From a virus, in IMG/VR virus record IMGVR_UViG_3300042554_000102, positions 1 to 34,351 of that record: DNA of 34,351 nt, one strand, 5' to 3'. Under the pieces are notes generated by a model. The model was given only the letters and a program-made list of their open reading frames with translations, was not told the DNA's origin and searched no databases. The position numbers and the translations under genes are program-made. Shown here piece after piece: positions 21,248 to 29,099 of this stretch. Numbering within the stretch: the stretch's first letter is position 1; each line of letters opens with the position of its first letter.

Positions 21248-22434
21248 GTACGTATTCATCAAATCTGCGGATTGAACTCATCACCAACGGCACCCAGGCG
21301 GGTACGTGGGGGGACACGACCAACAACAACTTGGCCTATGTACTGGATTCGTCCATTGCGGGGTATCAGACGGTCAGCGTCACTTCTGCAAGCCAAGCCC
21401 TGACATACACAAGCGGGCCGACTGCAACGGCTTCCGCCAACCAGTCTGTATACGCCATGTTGCGGTTCACCACCACGACTGGGGCAGCTTTTGCCGTATA
21501 TGCACCCCCCGCCTCCAAAGCGTACATTGTTTGGAACAACAGTGGGTATTCAATGACCATTTACAACTCGTCTGTAATTGGTAACACCACAGCGGCGGGT
21601 ACGGGAATCACGGTTGCCAACGGGGATAAAGTTGTTGTTTGGTCTGATGCAACCAATTTCTACGACATCAAAACCAACAACATCACGGGCACTGTAGCCA
21701 TTGCCAACGGCGGCACCGGGCAGACCACAGCCAACGCAGCACTGAACGCTTTGCTACCAAGCCAAGGCACCAACGCCAACAAATACTTACAAACTGACGG
21801 AACCAACTCAAGCTGGGATGCGATCAGCCTGAGTACAGCCGACATTACAGGTACCCTGGCGCTGACAAATGGTGGCACTGGTGCCACTACGGCTTCTGGG
21901 GCAAGGACTAACTTGGGACTGGCCATCGGTACAGACGTACCCGCCCCCACGGGCACAGGCGCATCAGGCACTTGGGGCATTAACATCTCTGGCAACGCTG
22001 CCACCGCGACAAGTGCAACTTCAGCCACTAACGCCACCAATGCAACAAACGCCACCAATGCAACAACTGCAACAACTGCGACAACTGCCAATGCCGTAGC
22101 TGCCGGGGCCGTGGGTGTTGCGGGGCTTGCTACTGCTGCTATACCAATTGGGGCCAGCCAAACTTGGCAAGATATGACTGCTAGTAGAGCTATCAATGTA
22201 ACGTACACCAACAGTACGGGCAGGCCAATTATGGTAAACATTACAGGGGCTTTTACCGTCAACCAGTATGTAGAAATTTTAATTGGTGGTTCAGTTATTG
22301 TTGCCAAAGCGTCTTGGGATAGCTTCGCTAGTGGTCGAGTTTGGGGCACGGTAAGCGCAATTATTCCTGCCGGAAACACATACCAAGCTACTTCAACAGG
22401 GCTTAGTAGTTTGAGCTGGGCCGAACTTCGGTAA
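21244..22434 (+). CDS. Tail fibre protein 4
   Basis: A 396-aa fibre. The N terminus (MSTYSSNLRIELITNGTQAG, TWGDTTNNNLAYVLDSSIAG) is the common attachment domain of aquatic phage fibres, followed by a beta domain to ~155. Two repeats of the fibre motif ITGT-A--NGGTG-TTA--A appear (near residues 150 and 200). A low-complexity Ala-Thr-Asn/Ser run spans about 253-284. The C-terminal ~105 residues (PIGASQTWQDMTASRAINVT onward) form a small tip domain seen in many phage fibres. The stop is followed by the in-frame gene beginning with ATT at 22444. Confidence 0.82.
   Translation: MSTYSSNLRIELITNGTQAGTWGDTTNNNLAYVLDSSIAGYQTVSVTSASQALTYTSGPTATASANQSVYAMLRFTTTTGAAFAVYAPPASKAYIVWNNSGYSMTIYNSSVIGNTTAAGTGITVANGDKVVVWSDATNFYDIKTNNITGTVAIANGGTGQTTANAALNALLPSQGTNANKYLQTDGTNSSWDAISLSTADITGTLALTNGGTGATTASGARTNLGLAIGTDVPAPTGTGASGTWGINISGNAATATSATSATNATNATNATNATTATTATTANAVAAGAVGVAGLATAAIPIGASQTWQDMTASRAINVTYTNSTGRPIMVNITGAFTVNQYVEILIGGSVIVAKASWDSFASGRVWGTVSAIIPAGNTYQATSTGLSSLSWAELR
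22000..22095 (+). repeat. Ala-Thr-Asn/Thr-Ser low-complexity triplet array
   Basis: Around ten 9-bp units of GCN-ACN-AAC/ACN type encode an Ala-Thr-X run within fibre 4. Such runs are frequent in fibre shafts and are prone to slippage or recombination. Confidence 0.7.
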
Positions 22435-22443
22435 GGCGTAAAA

Positions 22444-23013
22444 ATTGATCCAATCACGGCATTCGCACTTTGCAAGGGGGCCTATGAAGGCATAAAGGGG
22501 TGCGTTGCCGTCTACCAAGACCTGAAGAAAACGGGCAATGATCTGACAAAGATCACAACTGAGGTTGGTGGGGCGCTCTCAAGTTTCTTCAAAGGCCAAG
22601 CGGAACTGGAAACCAGCCATGAAAAAGCGGAAGTTCAACGGGAAGACAACAGGAAGAAGGGGATCAAAGACGACCTTGCCACACAAGCCATAGACAACGT
22701 GATGTATCTGCGGCAGACCAAGCAGTTTTATGCCGATCTTGAGAGAATGGTGCGCTGGGAGATGGGAATGCCTGATCTCTGGCGGGAAATCGTTGAAGAG
22801 TATCAACGGCTGTTGGATCAAAAATCGGAGCAAGCGGCTCGTGAATTGCACGAAAAGCGGGTGAAAGCATGGCGGCGACAAAGGTTAAAAAATCAGATAC
22901 TGGACAGGGTGCTGGAAACGGTGGTGGTGGTTTTCGTAATCGGTTACCTGATATGCCTGCTGTGGATAATCAGTCTTCATCATCGGGGTCGATTGGATAC
23001 CTTTTTGTCTTAG
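22444..23013 (+). CDS. Lysis-region membrane protein with apparent ATT start
   Basis: An open frame of 189 aa that begins directly after the fibre 4 stop in the same phase. The first candidate codon is ATT at 22444, followed by DPITAFALCKGAYEGIKG. The family I know begins M-D-P-I/V-T-, and an AAGG (22433-22436) lies 7 nt ahead of this ATT. No ATG, GTG or TTG occurs in frame before GTG 22699, which would remove a conserved-looking 85 residues. The body is helical and charged (about 40-150), and residues ~160-182 form a membrane segment (VLETVVVVFVIGYLICLLWI). The last 145 nt overlap the next gene. It may belong to the lysis cassette or the virion; function unknown. Confidence 0.62.
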   Translation: MDPITAFALCKGAYEGIKGCVAVYQDLKKTGNDLTKITTEVGGALSSFFKGQAELETSHEKAEVQREDNRKKGIKDDLATQAIDNVMYLRQTKQFYADLERMVRWEMGMPDLWREIVEEYQRLLDQKSEQAARELHEKRVKAWRRQRLKNQILDRVLETVVVVFVIGYLICLLWIISLHHRGRLDTFLS

Positions 23014-23174
23014 TCCTGTTCGCGCTGGTCTTTGTGTTGGTGCTCCCTTTGGTCGGTATGCTGTATGTGGACACGATGGTTGTGAAGCGAGAGGCCAAGG
23101 CCCAGATGGAGAAGGTGGAGAAGCTGCGTAAACAGGTTGAAGAAGATGCCAAACGAGAAGCCGAACCCAGATGA
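22869..23174 (+). CDS. Small single-span membrane protein, nested in the lysis region
   Basis: A 101-aa protein with a disordered Gly/Ser N terminus (1-40), a strong membrane segment (about 42-66, IGYLFVLVLFALVFVLVLPL) and a charged helical tail (MVVKREAKAQMEKVEKLRKQ) that may form a coiled coil. It overlaps the previous gene by 145 nt in another frame and the next by 29 nt. Its membrane segment is encoded mainly beyond the overlap, so only the disordered part shares DNA with the membrane helix of its partner. The layout recalls spanin pairs, but I see no lipobox. Its role is unproven. Confidence 0.6.
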   Translation: MAATKVKKSDTGQGAGNGGGGFRNRLPDMPAVDNQSSSSGSIGYLFVLVLFALVFVLVLPLVGMLYVDTMVVKREAKAQMEKVEKLRKQVEEDAKREAEPR

Positions 23175-23763
23175 CACCTTGAGCAAGGTGCTGGCCTATG
23201 TGGACAGCCCGTTCAAGTTGATCGCCATCCTGGTGATGGGGGTGGTGGCCTTCTCAGGGTATTTTCTTTGGCAGAACCAAGAATTGTTGGTGGGGGCATA
23301 CCGGGAGAACCAGAAGATGCCCTCCATCGCAGAAGACAGAATTGAGGATGCGGCCTCTCACCTGTTCAAGCACACCGGGGCGGTGGTGGTGGCGGTGTTC
23401 AAGGTCAACCCAATGTTTGGGACTCGGGTGCTACACAGAGCCTACACAAAGGAAGGCCGGGACAAGATCAATGACGGGCTGGATGTTGGGCTGTTTACAT
23501 CCAATGCAGCCAACAACAGGGATGTGGTGGCGCTGATGGCGGGGGAGATAACCTGCGGGGCTTACACCCAAGCGCAGAGCGAGATTGGCCTTTGGTACAT
23601 TGAGAAAGGTATGACCTTTGGGTGTAGAGTGGGTGTGCCGCCTGACCCAAGTAGGTTCATCGGACAGATCACCGTTGGATGGGCCGAACAGCCCGAAGAC
23701 ATGGAGAAGATTCACAACCTGCTGCTTATAGCGGCAACAATGCTTTCAAGGAGCAAACAGTAA
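23146..23763 (+). CDS. Membrane-anchored periplasmic-domain protein of the lysis region
   Basis: A 205-aa protein. A short basic/polar N terminus precedes one membrane segment (about residues 24-43, FKLIAILVMGVVAFSGYFLW). A ~150-residue globular domain follows (SHLFKHTGAVVVAVFKVNPM, then VLHRAYTKEGRDKI, GEITCGAYTQAQSEIGLW and FIGQITVGWAEQPEDM). The strand pattern recalls a GAF-like fold with two Cys (CGAY, FGCRVGV), but this is only a resemblance. ATG 23146 is preferred; a TTG at 23137 is in frame. The position before holin and endolysin suggests a lysis or superinfection role (inference). It is joined to the holin by TAATG. Confidence 0.68.
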   Translation: MPNEKPNPDDTLSKVLAYVDSPFKLIAILVMGVVAFSGYFLWQNQELLVGAYRENQKMPSIAEDRIEDAASHLFKHTGAVVVAVFKVNPMFGTRVLHRAYTKEGRDKINDGLDVGLFTSNAANNRDVVALMAGEITCGAYTQAQSEIGLWYIEKGMTFGCRVGVPPDPSRFIGQITVGWAEQPEDMEKIHNLLLIAATMLSRSKQ

Positions 23764-24278
23764 TGCTGACCCTATTCTCGACCCTGATCTCTTTCCTGAT
23801 GGGCGGCTTGCCCAAGTTGCTGGAGTTCTTCCAAGACCGCAGTGATAAAAAGCATGAGATGGCCCTGGCGCAGCTTCAGATTCAGCGGGAGTTGGAGATG
23901 CGAAAACTAGGGTTTGAGGCCCAAGAGCGGGTCGAGCACATCAAGTCCGAGCAACTGGAGATGGAAACCAAATCCAATGAGAAGCAAGCCCTGATTGGCG
24001 CTCAACAGGCTGAGATGCAAGCCATATACGCCCACGATACCAGCCTGAATGAAGGCACAAGCACTTGGATGAAAAACCTGCGTGCCAGCGTGCGCCCGGT
24101 CATCACCTACGGCTTCTTCCTGCTTCTGGTGGGCATTGACTGCGCCTTGATTTGGCACGGATTCAACAGCAGTGTGAGCTTTGCGGAAATGGCAAACCAA
24201 CTGTGGGATGATGAAACCCAGGCTCTGTTTGCCTCAATCATCGCCTTCCATTTTGGCGGCAGGGCGTTTGGCAAATGA
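23763..24278 (+). CDS. Holin (3TM, GTA-like family)
   Basis: A 171-aa membrane protein. It has an N-terminal hydrophobic helix (LTLFSTLISFLMGGLPKLLE), then a long charged coiled coil (RSDKKHEMALAQLQIQRELE ... QQAEMQAI). Next come WMKNLRASVRPVITYGFFLL and LVGIDCALIWHG, and a third hydrophobic part LFASIIAFHFGGRAFGK. This is the recognised plan of the 3TM holins of gene transfer agents and phages, including the RASVRPVITY and FHFGGR signatures. It forms the membrane hole that releases the endolysin encoded next. AAGGAG 9 nt ahead of ATG 23763; TAATG with the previous gene and ATGA with the next. Confidence 0.85.
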   Translation: MLTLFSTLISFLMGGLPKLLEFFQDRSDKKHEMALAQLQIQRELEMRKLGFEAQERVEHIKSEQLEMETKSNEKQALIGAQQAEMQAIYAHDTSLNEGTSTWMKNLRASVRPVITYGFFLLLVGIDCALIWHGFNSSVSFAEMANQLWDDETQALFASIIAFHFGGRAFGK

Positions 24279-24751
24279 AGCTCAGCCCAGGGGCCATCAA
24301 GGTCATCTGCCACCATGAAGGGGTGCGGTACAAGCCATACCGATGCCCAGCAAAGCTCTGGACGATTGGCGTGGGCCATGTTCTGTACCCGGAGCAGGGG
24401 AAGTTAAAGATTGAGGCGCGGGATGGGTTTGCCCTGCGCCCGGAGGACAACAGACAATTCACCAAGGACGAAGTAGATGGGATTCTCAGAAGCGATCTTG
24501 CAAGGTTTGAGCGTGGAGTGGCTCAGTTCTGCCCCGTTCCCCTTACACAAGGTATGTATGATAGCCTTGTTAGCTTTAGTTTTAATGTCGGTCTTGGAAC
24601 ACTCCAGCGTTCAACGCTTCGTCAAAAGCTGCTTCGGGGCGATAAAGCGGGCGCTGCGGAAGAACTCTTGAAGTATTGCATGGCTGGTGGGAAAATACTC
24701 AAAGGGCTGCAAAACCGTCGGATTGACGAACGCGCCATGTTCTTGTCATAG
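24275..24751 (+). CDS. Endolysin, GH24 phage lysozyme (muramidase)
   Basis: A 158-aa lysozyme that cuts the glycan chain of peptidoglycan between MurNAc and GlcNAc. The catalytic pattern E-8aa-C/D-5aa-T is fulfilled exactly: E15 (HHEGVRYKPY), C24 (RCPAK) and T30 (LWTIGVGHV). The C at the second place is the known variant of this family. Further family blocks are MYDSLVSFSFNVGLGTLQRS and GLQNRRIDERAMFLS at the end. No signal peptide is visible, so release relies on the holin with which it is coupled by ATGA. The final gene of the lysis cassette. Confidence 0.95.
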   Translation: MKLSPGAIKVICHHEGVRYKPYRCPAKLWTIGVGHVLYPEQGKLKIEARDGFALRPEDNRQFTKDEVDGILRSDLARFERGVAQFCPVPLTQGMYDSLVSFSFNVGLGTLQRSTLRQKLLRGDKAGAAEELLKYCMAGGKILKGLQNRRIDERAMFLS

Positions 24752-24759
24752 GAATCGAA

Positions 24760-26820
24760 ATGCCCTTACAGAAACTTGCATTCAGGCCGGGAACCAACCG
24801 AGAAAGCACCAACTACGGCAATGAAGGCGGTTGGTATCAAACCAACAAAGTGCGCTTTCGTTCTGGTATGCCAGAGAAAATTGGTGGTTGGGCCAAAGAC
24901 AACGGCGCTTTATCTACAGTAATTGCTGGTGTTACCACCACAGTTCTTACCCCCTCTACGGGAACCTTGTGGGGCGTGTGTCGTTCCATGTGGAATTGGA
25001 TTACGCTGTCTGGGTACAACCTGTTGAGTTTGGGCACCAACCTCAAATACTATATTCAAAACGGCCCTGGTGGTAACTTCTACGATGTAACGCCACTTCG
25101 GGAAACCACGGGCGCAGGAGCAGCCACTTTTGCTGCCACTACAGGCTCATCAACCATCGTAGTAACTGACTCTGGATATAACGGTCAAACCGGAGACTTT
25201 GTGACCTTCAGTGGTGCAGTTGGTCTTGGTGGCAACGTGACTGCCGCTATCCTCAACGCTGAGTTTCAAATTACATATATCTCCTCAAGCACATACAGCA
25301 TTACAGTGTCTGTTGTAGCCACTGCTGGTGACTCTGGCAATGGCGGCGCTTCTGTTGTGGCAGCTTATCAAATCACAACGGGCGGTGAGGTATATACAGT
25401 TGGCGTTGGTTGGGGTGCGGGTGGTTGGGGCGGTGTAACAACTGGGTATGCGTCTACTGGGTGGGGTTCAGCCGCCCCTGCGGGTCTTGGTATTGGTATT
25501 CAGTTACGCACTTGGAGCCAATCAAACTTTGGTGAAAACCTTGTGTTTAATCCTCGTGGCGGTGCGATGTATTACTGGGATACGAATGCAAACCCAACTA
25601 TTTTTGACCGAGGCGTTGTAATTGCAGCAGGGGCAACTATTAGTGGGTTGACAGTAGATTCCACTTGCCCTTCTATTGCTAATTTTATAACTATATCTGA
25701 CTCATCGCGGTTTGTTATTGCTTTTGGCACTAATGATCCAACAGGCGTATATGCCACTACTGCGCTTGACCCTATGCAAATTCGTTGGTCAGATCAGGAA
25801 AGCATTTGGACTTGGACGCCAGCCATTACCAACCAAGCCGGGGACTATAGACTTAGCCACGGGTCGGCAATCATTACGGCGCAACAAACACGCCAAGAAA
25901 TTTTGGTGTTTACAGACTCTGCTATCTACTCCATGCAGTACCTTGGCCCACCTTACGTGTGGAGCTTCCAAATTTTGGGGGACAACATCTCTATTGCTGG
26001 CCCAAACTCAGTAGCATCTGCCACTAACATCACGTACTGGATGGGGTTGGACCAGTTCTATATGTACTCTGGCCGAGTGGAGATTCTGCCGTCCACACTG
26101 CGTGAATATGTCTTTACCGACATAAACAAAGCACAATCTTTTCAATTTGTGTCTGGTACGAACGAGGGTTACAACGAAGTCTGGTGGCAATACTGCTCTG
26201 CCAATTCCAATGTAATTGACCGTTACGTAATCTACAACTACAAAGACAATGTTTGGTACTACGGTGACTGGAACAACTACGCTGGCGCTAATCAAGGACG
26301 AACGGCGTGGCTGGATAGCGCGTTACGGGCTTCTCCAATGGCTACTGCTTATGGAACTGCTGGCGGAAGTACAAACGCAATACTGGTATATCACGAAGAT
26401 GGCGTTGATGATGGCACGGTCAATCCGTCTGTCCCAATTGTGGCCAACGTGCAGTCTTCTGATTTTGACATTGGGGATGGCAACAACTTTGGTTTTGTAT
26501 GGCGCTTGATTCCTGACTTGACGTTTGATGGTTCTGATGTAAATCAACCAACTGCGTATTTCACGGCCATTCCAAGAACTTTCCCCGGCGCGGCGTATGG
26601 CCCTTCAAACGACCCTGCTGTGACCAGCGCCCAAAACTACCAGAATCAAATCACATACAACATACAGCAATTCACTCAGCAGGTCTACGTGCGGATTCGT
26701 GGGCGTCAAATGGCATTCAGGGTCAGTTCCGGAACTACGGGTAACGCTCTAGACGGGCTGGGGGTGCAGTGGCAGTTGGGCGCTCCTCGTATTGATATTC
26801 GCCCGGACGGCAGACGTTAA
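24760..26820 (+). CDS. Probable tail nozzle protein
   Basis: A 686-aa protein with a conserved N terminus (MPLQKLAFRPGTNRESTNYG, NEGGWYQTNKVRFRSGMPEK, IGGW). This start is typical of the large tail nozzle or tubular protein B-type family in aquatic podovirus-like phages. The body is beta-rich with repeated W/Y/G blocks (GVTTGYASTGWGSAAPAGLG, PMQIRWSDQESIWTWTPAIT, YSMQYLGPPYVWSFQILGDN). This is compatible with a propeller-like fold as in T7 gp12 and P22 gp10 (fold inferred). The location after lysis genes and before fibre-like and ejection genes fits a short-tail tip. ATG 24760 lies 9 nt after the lysozyme stop, and the gene ends with TAATG into the next. Confidence 0.72.
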   Translation: MPLQKLAFRPGTNRESTNYGNEGGWYQTNKVRFRSGMPEKIGGWAKDNGALSTVIAGVTTTVLTPSTGTLWGVCRSMWNWITLSGYNLLSLGTNLKYYIQNGPGGNFYDVTPLRETTGAGAATFAATTGSSTIVVTDSGYNGQTGDFVTFSGAVGLGGNVTAAILNAEFQITYISSSTYSITVSVVATAGDSGNGGASVVAAYQITTGGEVYTVGVGWGAGGWGGVTTGYASTGWGSAAPAGLGIGIQLRTWSQSNFGENLVFNPRGGAMYYWDTNANPTIFDRGVVIAAGATISGLTVDSTCPSIANFITISDSSRFVIAFGTNDPTGVYATTALDPMQIRWSDQESIWTWTPAITNQAGDYRLSHGSAIITAQQTRQEILVFTDSAIYSMQYLGPPYVWSFQILGDNISIAGPNSVASATNITYWMGLDQFYMYSGRVEILPSTLREYVFTDINKAQSFQFVSGTNEGYNEVWWQYCSANSNVIDRYVIYNYKDNVWYYGDWNNYAGANQGRTAWLDSALRASPMATAYGTAGGSTNAILVYHEDGVDDGTVNPSVPIVANVQSSDFDIGDGNNFGFVWRLIPDLTFDGSDVNQPTAYFTAIPRTFPGAAYGPSNDPAVTSAQNYQNQITYNIQQFTQQVYVRIRGRQMAFRVSSGTTGNALDGLGVQWQLGAPRIDIRPDGRR

Positions 26821-27461
26821 TGGCAACAAACGTAATCATCAACCGCTATCGGCCTGTCGTAGCGCCGCGCCTACCCTCGGCTCCAACAGAGTACAACGCT
26901 CAGTACCAAGAGCAGTTCATGAACATCTTGCGGTTGTACTTCAACCAGCTTGATAACTTGACGGGTACTTTGATTGGGGATAACGGGGGACGGTTCTTGC
27001 GTCTTCCGTATGGTTCTTTTTCGGACTCAACGACCCAAACAGCGGCAGCAACAGGAACGGCATACGCGGTCACGTTTAACACGACTGAGTACAGCAACGG
27101 GGTGGCTGTCAGCACGCCCACATCAAGGATTTTGATTACTGATCCGGGGTACTACAACTTCCAGTTTTCTCTTCAACTTGATAAATCGTCTGGAGCTACA
27201 GGGCATACGTACATATGGCCCCGAATAAATGGCACCAACGTACCCCGTTCTGCTAGTGAAGTTGCTATACAAGGAACCGCAGCGGAAAACATTGCAGCTT
27301 GGAACTTTGTGCTGGAGATGCAGGCTGGGCAATACTTTGAATTGATGTGGAGCGTGGACGACACCAACATCCAGATTAAAGCTGTTGCAGCGGCGGCTCC
27401 AGTCCCGGCTATCCCTTCGGCGATCTTAACTGTGACATTTGTCTCGGCGCTCTCAACATGA
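26820..27461 (+). CDS. Virion protein with a probable jelly-roll C-terminal domain
   Basis: A 213-aa protein. The N-terminal helix (YNAQYQEQFMNILRLYFNQL) after RPVVAPRLPSAPTEYN looks like a virion attachment part. From about residue 62 a beta domain follows (YGSFSDSTTQTAAATGTAYA, DPGYYNFQFSLQLDKSSGAT, GQYFELMWSVDDTNIQIKAV). The pattern of DPGYY-FQFS-QL and ATGHTYIWPRINGTNV is that of C1q/TNF-like jelly rolls in phage head or tail spikes. I recognise the family from aquatic phages; its exact place is unknown. It is joined to the nozzle gene by TAATG. Confidence 0.68.
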   Translation: MATNVIINRYRPVVAPRLPSAPTEYNAQYQEQFMNILRLYFNQLDNLTGTLIGDNGGRFLRLPYGSFSDSTTQTAAATGTAYAVTFNTTEYSNGVAVSTPTSRILITDPGYYNFQFSLQLDKSSGATGHTYIWPRINGTNVPRSASEVAIQGTAAENIAAWNFVLEMQAGQYFELMWSVDDTNIQIKAVAAAAPVPAIPSAILTVTFVSALST

Positions 27462-27495
27462 TACGATCAACCAACCCCCCATTTACGAGGCAAAA

Positions 27496-28656
27496 ATGAG
27501 CCTTCATCAAGCTGCCCAACATCTCGCTGCCCAAGGGCGCGGTAAAGACACGACCTTAGTCCACATGACCCCCAACGAGGTTCGTGGGTTGCAACAAATT
27601 GCTATGGCTGCTGGAGGGTCTCTAAGCGTCAATCCTTCTACGGGTTTACCCGAAGCTGGGTTTCTTGAAGATATGCTGCCAATGATTATCGGCGCTGGAC
27701 TAATTGCGGCGACTGGAGGCGCTGCGGCCCCTGCTGTTATGGGTATGAGTATGCCCGCCGCCGTCGGTCTTGGGGTTGGTGGTGTCCAAGCATTGCGTAC
27801 TGGCAACCTGATGGAAGGTGTCAAAGCAGGTTTGGGTGCCTACGGCGGCGCAGGCTTGGCCACTGGGTTGATGGGCGCTGGTGTTGGCGCGGCACAAAAC
27901 GCGGCCATTGCTGGAGCGCCTACATCAGTTGTGGGGTCTGAGCTTACACAACAGGGGCTGGCAAATCAAGCGGCGGCGGAAGCTACAAAAACGGCTTTGG
28001 CTAACCCACTTGCTACCACTGGGCAGGGGCTTGCAGGGTTAGGTACGGAAGCTGGCCGAGCAGGATTTATGTCTTCGGTGGGCGGAGTTTCTGGCCTTGC
28101 AAAATCTGGGTTGGCGGGGTTGGCTCCCATGATGATGGCTGAACCAGAAGCTCCACCAGTAGGAACTCCCGACAGGGATATGGGGCAGCGGTATTCCTAC
28201 AGTGCAGGGCCGACTACGCCGTTCCCCCAACCCGATGTGCCAAGGGCTGGGTCTCCAGAGCAAGGCCAAAGCTTCGGCAAAGAACAACGTTACTTTACGC
28301 CCAGCTACACCAAGATTGATGCGGGGCAAGCTAAATCCCTCTACGGGTTTGCTGGGGGCGGCGGCGTCTCTCATCTTGGCGATTACTCCGATGGTGGCCG
28401 ACTGCTTCGTGGCCCTGGAGACGGCGTGTCCGACTCTATCCCTGCTGTGATTGGTAAAAAGCAGCCTGCACGGTTGGCCGACGGTGAATTTGTGGTGCCT
28501 GCACGTATCGTGTCTGAGTTGGGCAACGGCTCAACCGAGGCTGGTGCTCGTAAGCTATACGCAATGATGGCCAGAATTCAATCGGCCCGAGGCAAAACAG
28601 TGGGTAAAAATAAAGTGGCCAAGAACAGTCGGGCCGAACGCTTTTTACCAGCATGA
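27496..28656 (+). CDS. Probable internal virion or ejection protein
   Basis: A 386-aa protein. The N terminus (LVHMTPNEVRGLQQIAMAAG, GSLSVNPSTGLPEAGFLEDM) is a conserved block. Residues ~60-140 are a hydrophobic Gly/Ala-rich region that could insert in a membrane. The end contains FAGGGGVSHLGDYSDGGRLL, then GPGDGVSDSIPAVIGK, PARLADGEFVVPARIVSELG and STEAGARKLYAMMARIQSAR, a motif set known from many aquatic podovirus-like ejection-type proteins without known role. ATG 27496 has GAGG 5 nt upstream; the frame begins earlier (27439) without support. The location before the two large final genes suggests an inner-core protein injected with DNA (inference). Confidence 0.7.
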   Translation: MSLHQAAQHLAAQGRGKDTTLVHMTPNEVRGLQQIAMAAGGSLSVNPSTGLPEAGFLEDMLPMIIGAGLIAATGGAAAPAVMGMSMPAAVGLGVGGVQALRTGNLMEGVKAGLGAYGGAGLATGLMGAGVGAAQNAAIAGAPTSVVGSELTQQGLANQAAAEATKTALANPLATTGQGLAGLGTEAGRAGFMSSVGGVSGLAKSGLAGLAPMMMAEPEAPPVGTPDRDMGQRYSYSAGPTTPFPQPDVPRAGSPEQGQSFGKEQRYFTPSYTKIDAGQAKSLYGFAGGGGVSHLGDYSDGGRLLRGPGDGVSDSIPAVIGKKQPARLADGEFVVPARIVSELGNGSTEAGARKLYAMMARIQSARGKTVGKNKVAKNSRAERFLPA

Positions 28657-29099
28657 CACCACAAGGGAAACTTGAATGGTTTGGGGGCAATCAGGATGCC
28701 CTGAACATGTATCGTGCGTTTGTAGACTTGGCCCACATTTGGGATGACCTTGTTGATAAGGACAACCCCGTCTCCGCAGATAAAATCAATCAAGCTTTCT
28801 TAACGTGTCTGGTGTACTTGCCTGCTAATCCGTTTTACCGGGCAATTCAAGAACAGATAATGCCAATGTGGTTGGTGGTGGTTTCTGCGTATGAGACGGC
28901 AAACCATTTTGAAAAGATCAAAGACGCTCATGGGATTGAGATTGCCCACGGGTTGCGACATGCCTCGGGGAACATACTAGCCTATGCGGTGCATGTTTGT
29001 GTGGGCCCAGAAAAGGCTAAAGAAGTCCTTCCCGAAATGTGGAAGAACATATTTTTTGAGCGGTTTGACGATTACCGCAAGGAGCATCTAGATGTTTAA
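28653..29099 (+). CDS. Helical DDLVD-containing protein, function unknown
   Basis: A 148-aa, nearly all-helical protein. MYRAFVDLAHIWDDLVDKDN and PVSADKINQAFLTCLVYLPA show an Asp-rich WDDLVDKD motif. The rest includes MPMWLVVVSAYETANHFEKI, IEIAHGLRHASGNILAYAVH and FFERFDDYRKE. The DDLVD on a helix recalls the Asp-rich motif of all-helical isoprenoid-type enzymes, but no second DDxxD-like motif is seen, so enzyme activity is not claimed. The frequency of such genes beside ejection proteins suggests an assembly or DNA-ejection partner. It overlaps the previous gene by 4 nt and the next by 8 nt. Confidence 0.68.
   Translation: MTPQGKLEWFGGNQDALNMYRAFVDLAHIWDDLVDKDNPVSADKINQAFLTCLVYLPANPFYRAIQEQIMPMWLVVVSAYETANHFEKIKDAHGIEIAHGLRHASGNILAYAVHVCVGPEKAKEVLPEMWKNIFFERFDDYRKEHLDV

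Noticed and set aside
21660-22475. 271-aa open frame on the minus strand through fibre gene 4
   Set aside because: The product is Val/Ala/Pro-rich low complexity, as expected from reading Thr/Asn/Gly-rich fibre codons backwards; there is no sign of an independent gene.
22699-23013. GTG 22699 as the start of the lysis-region gene
   Set aside because: The frame upstream back to 22444 is open, has protein-like composition and a family-like start, and a ribosome binding site fits ATT 22444; the GTG would discard 85 residues.
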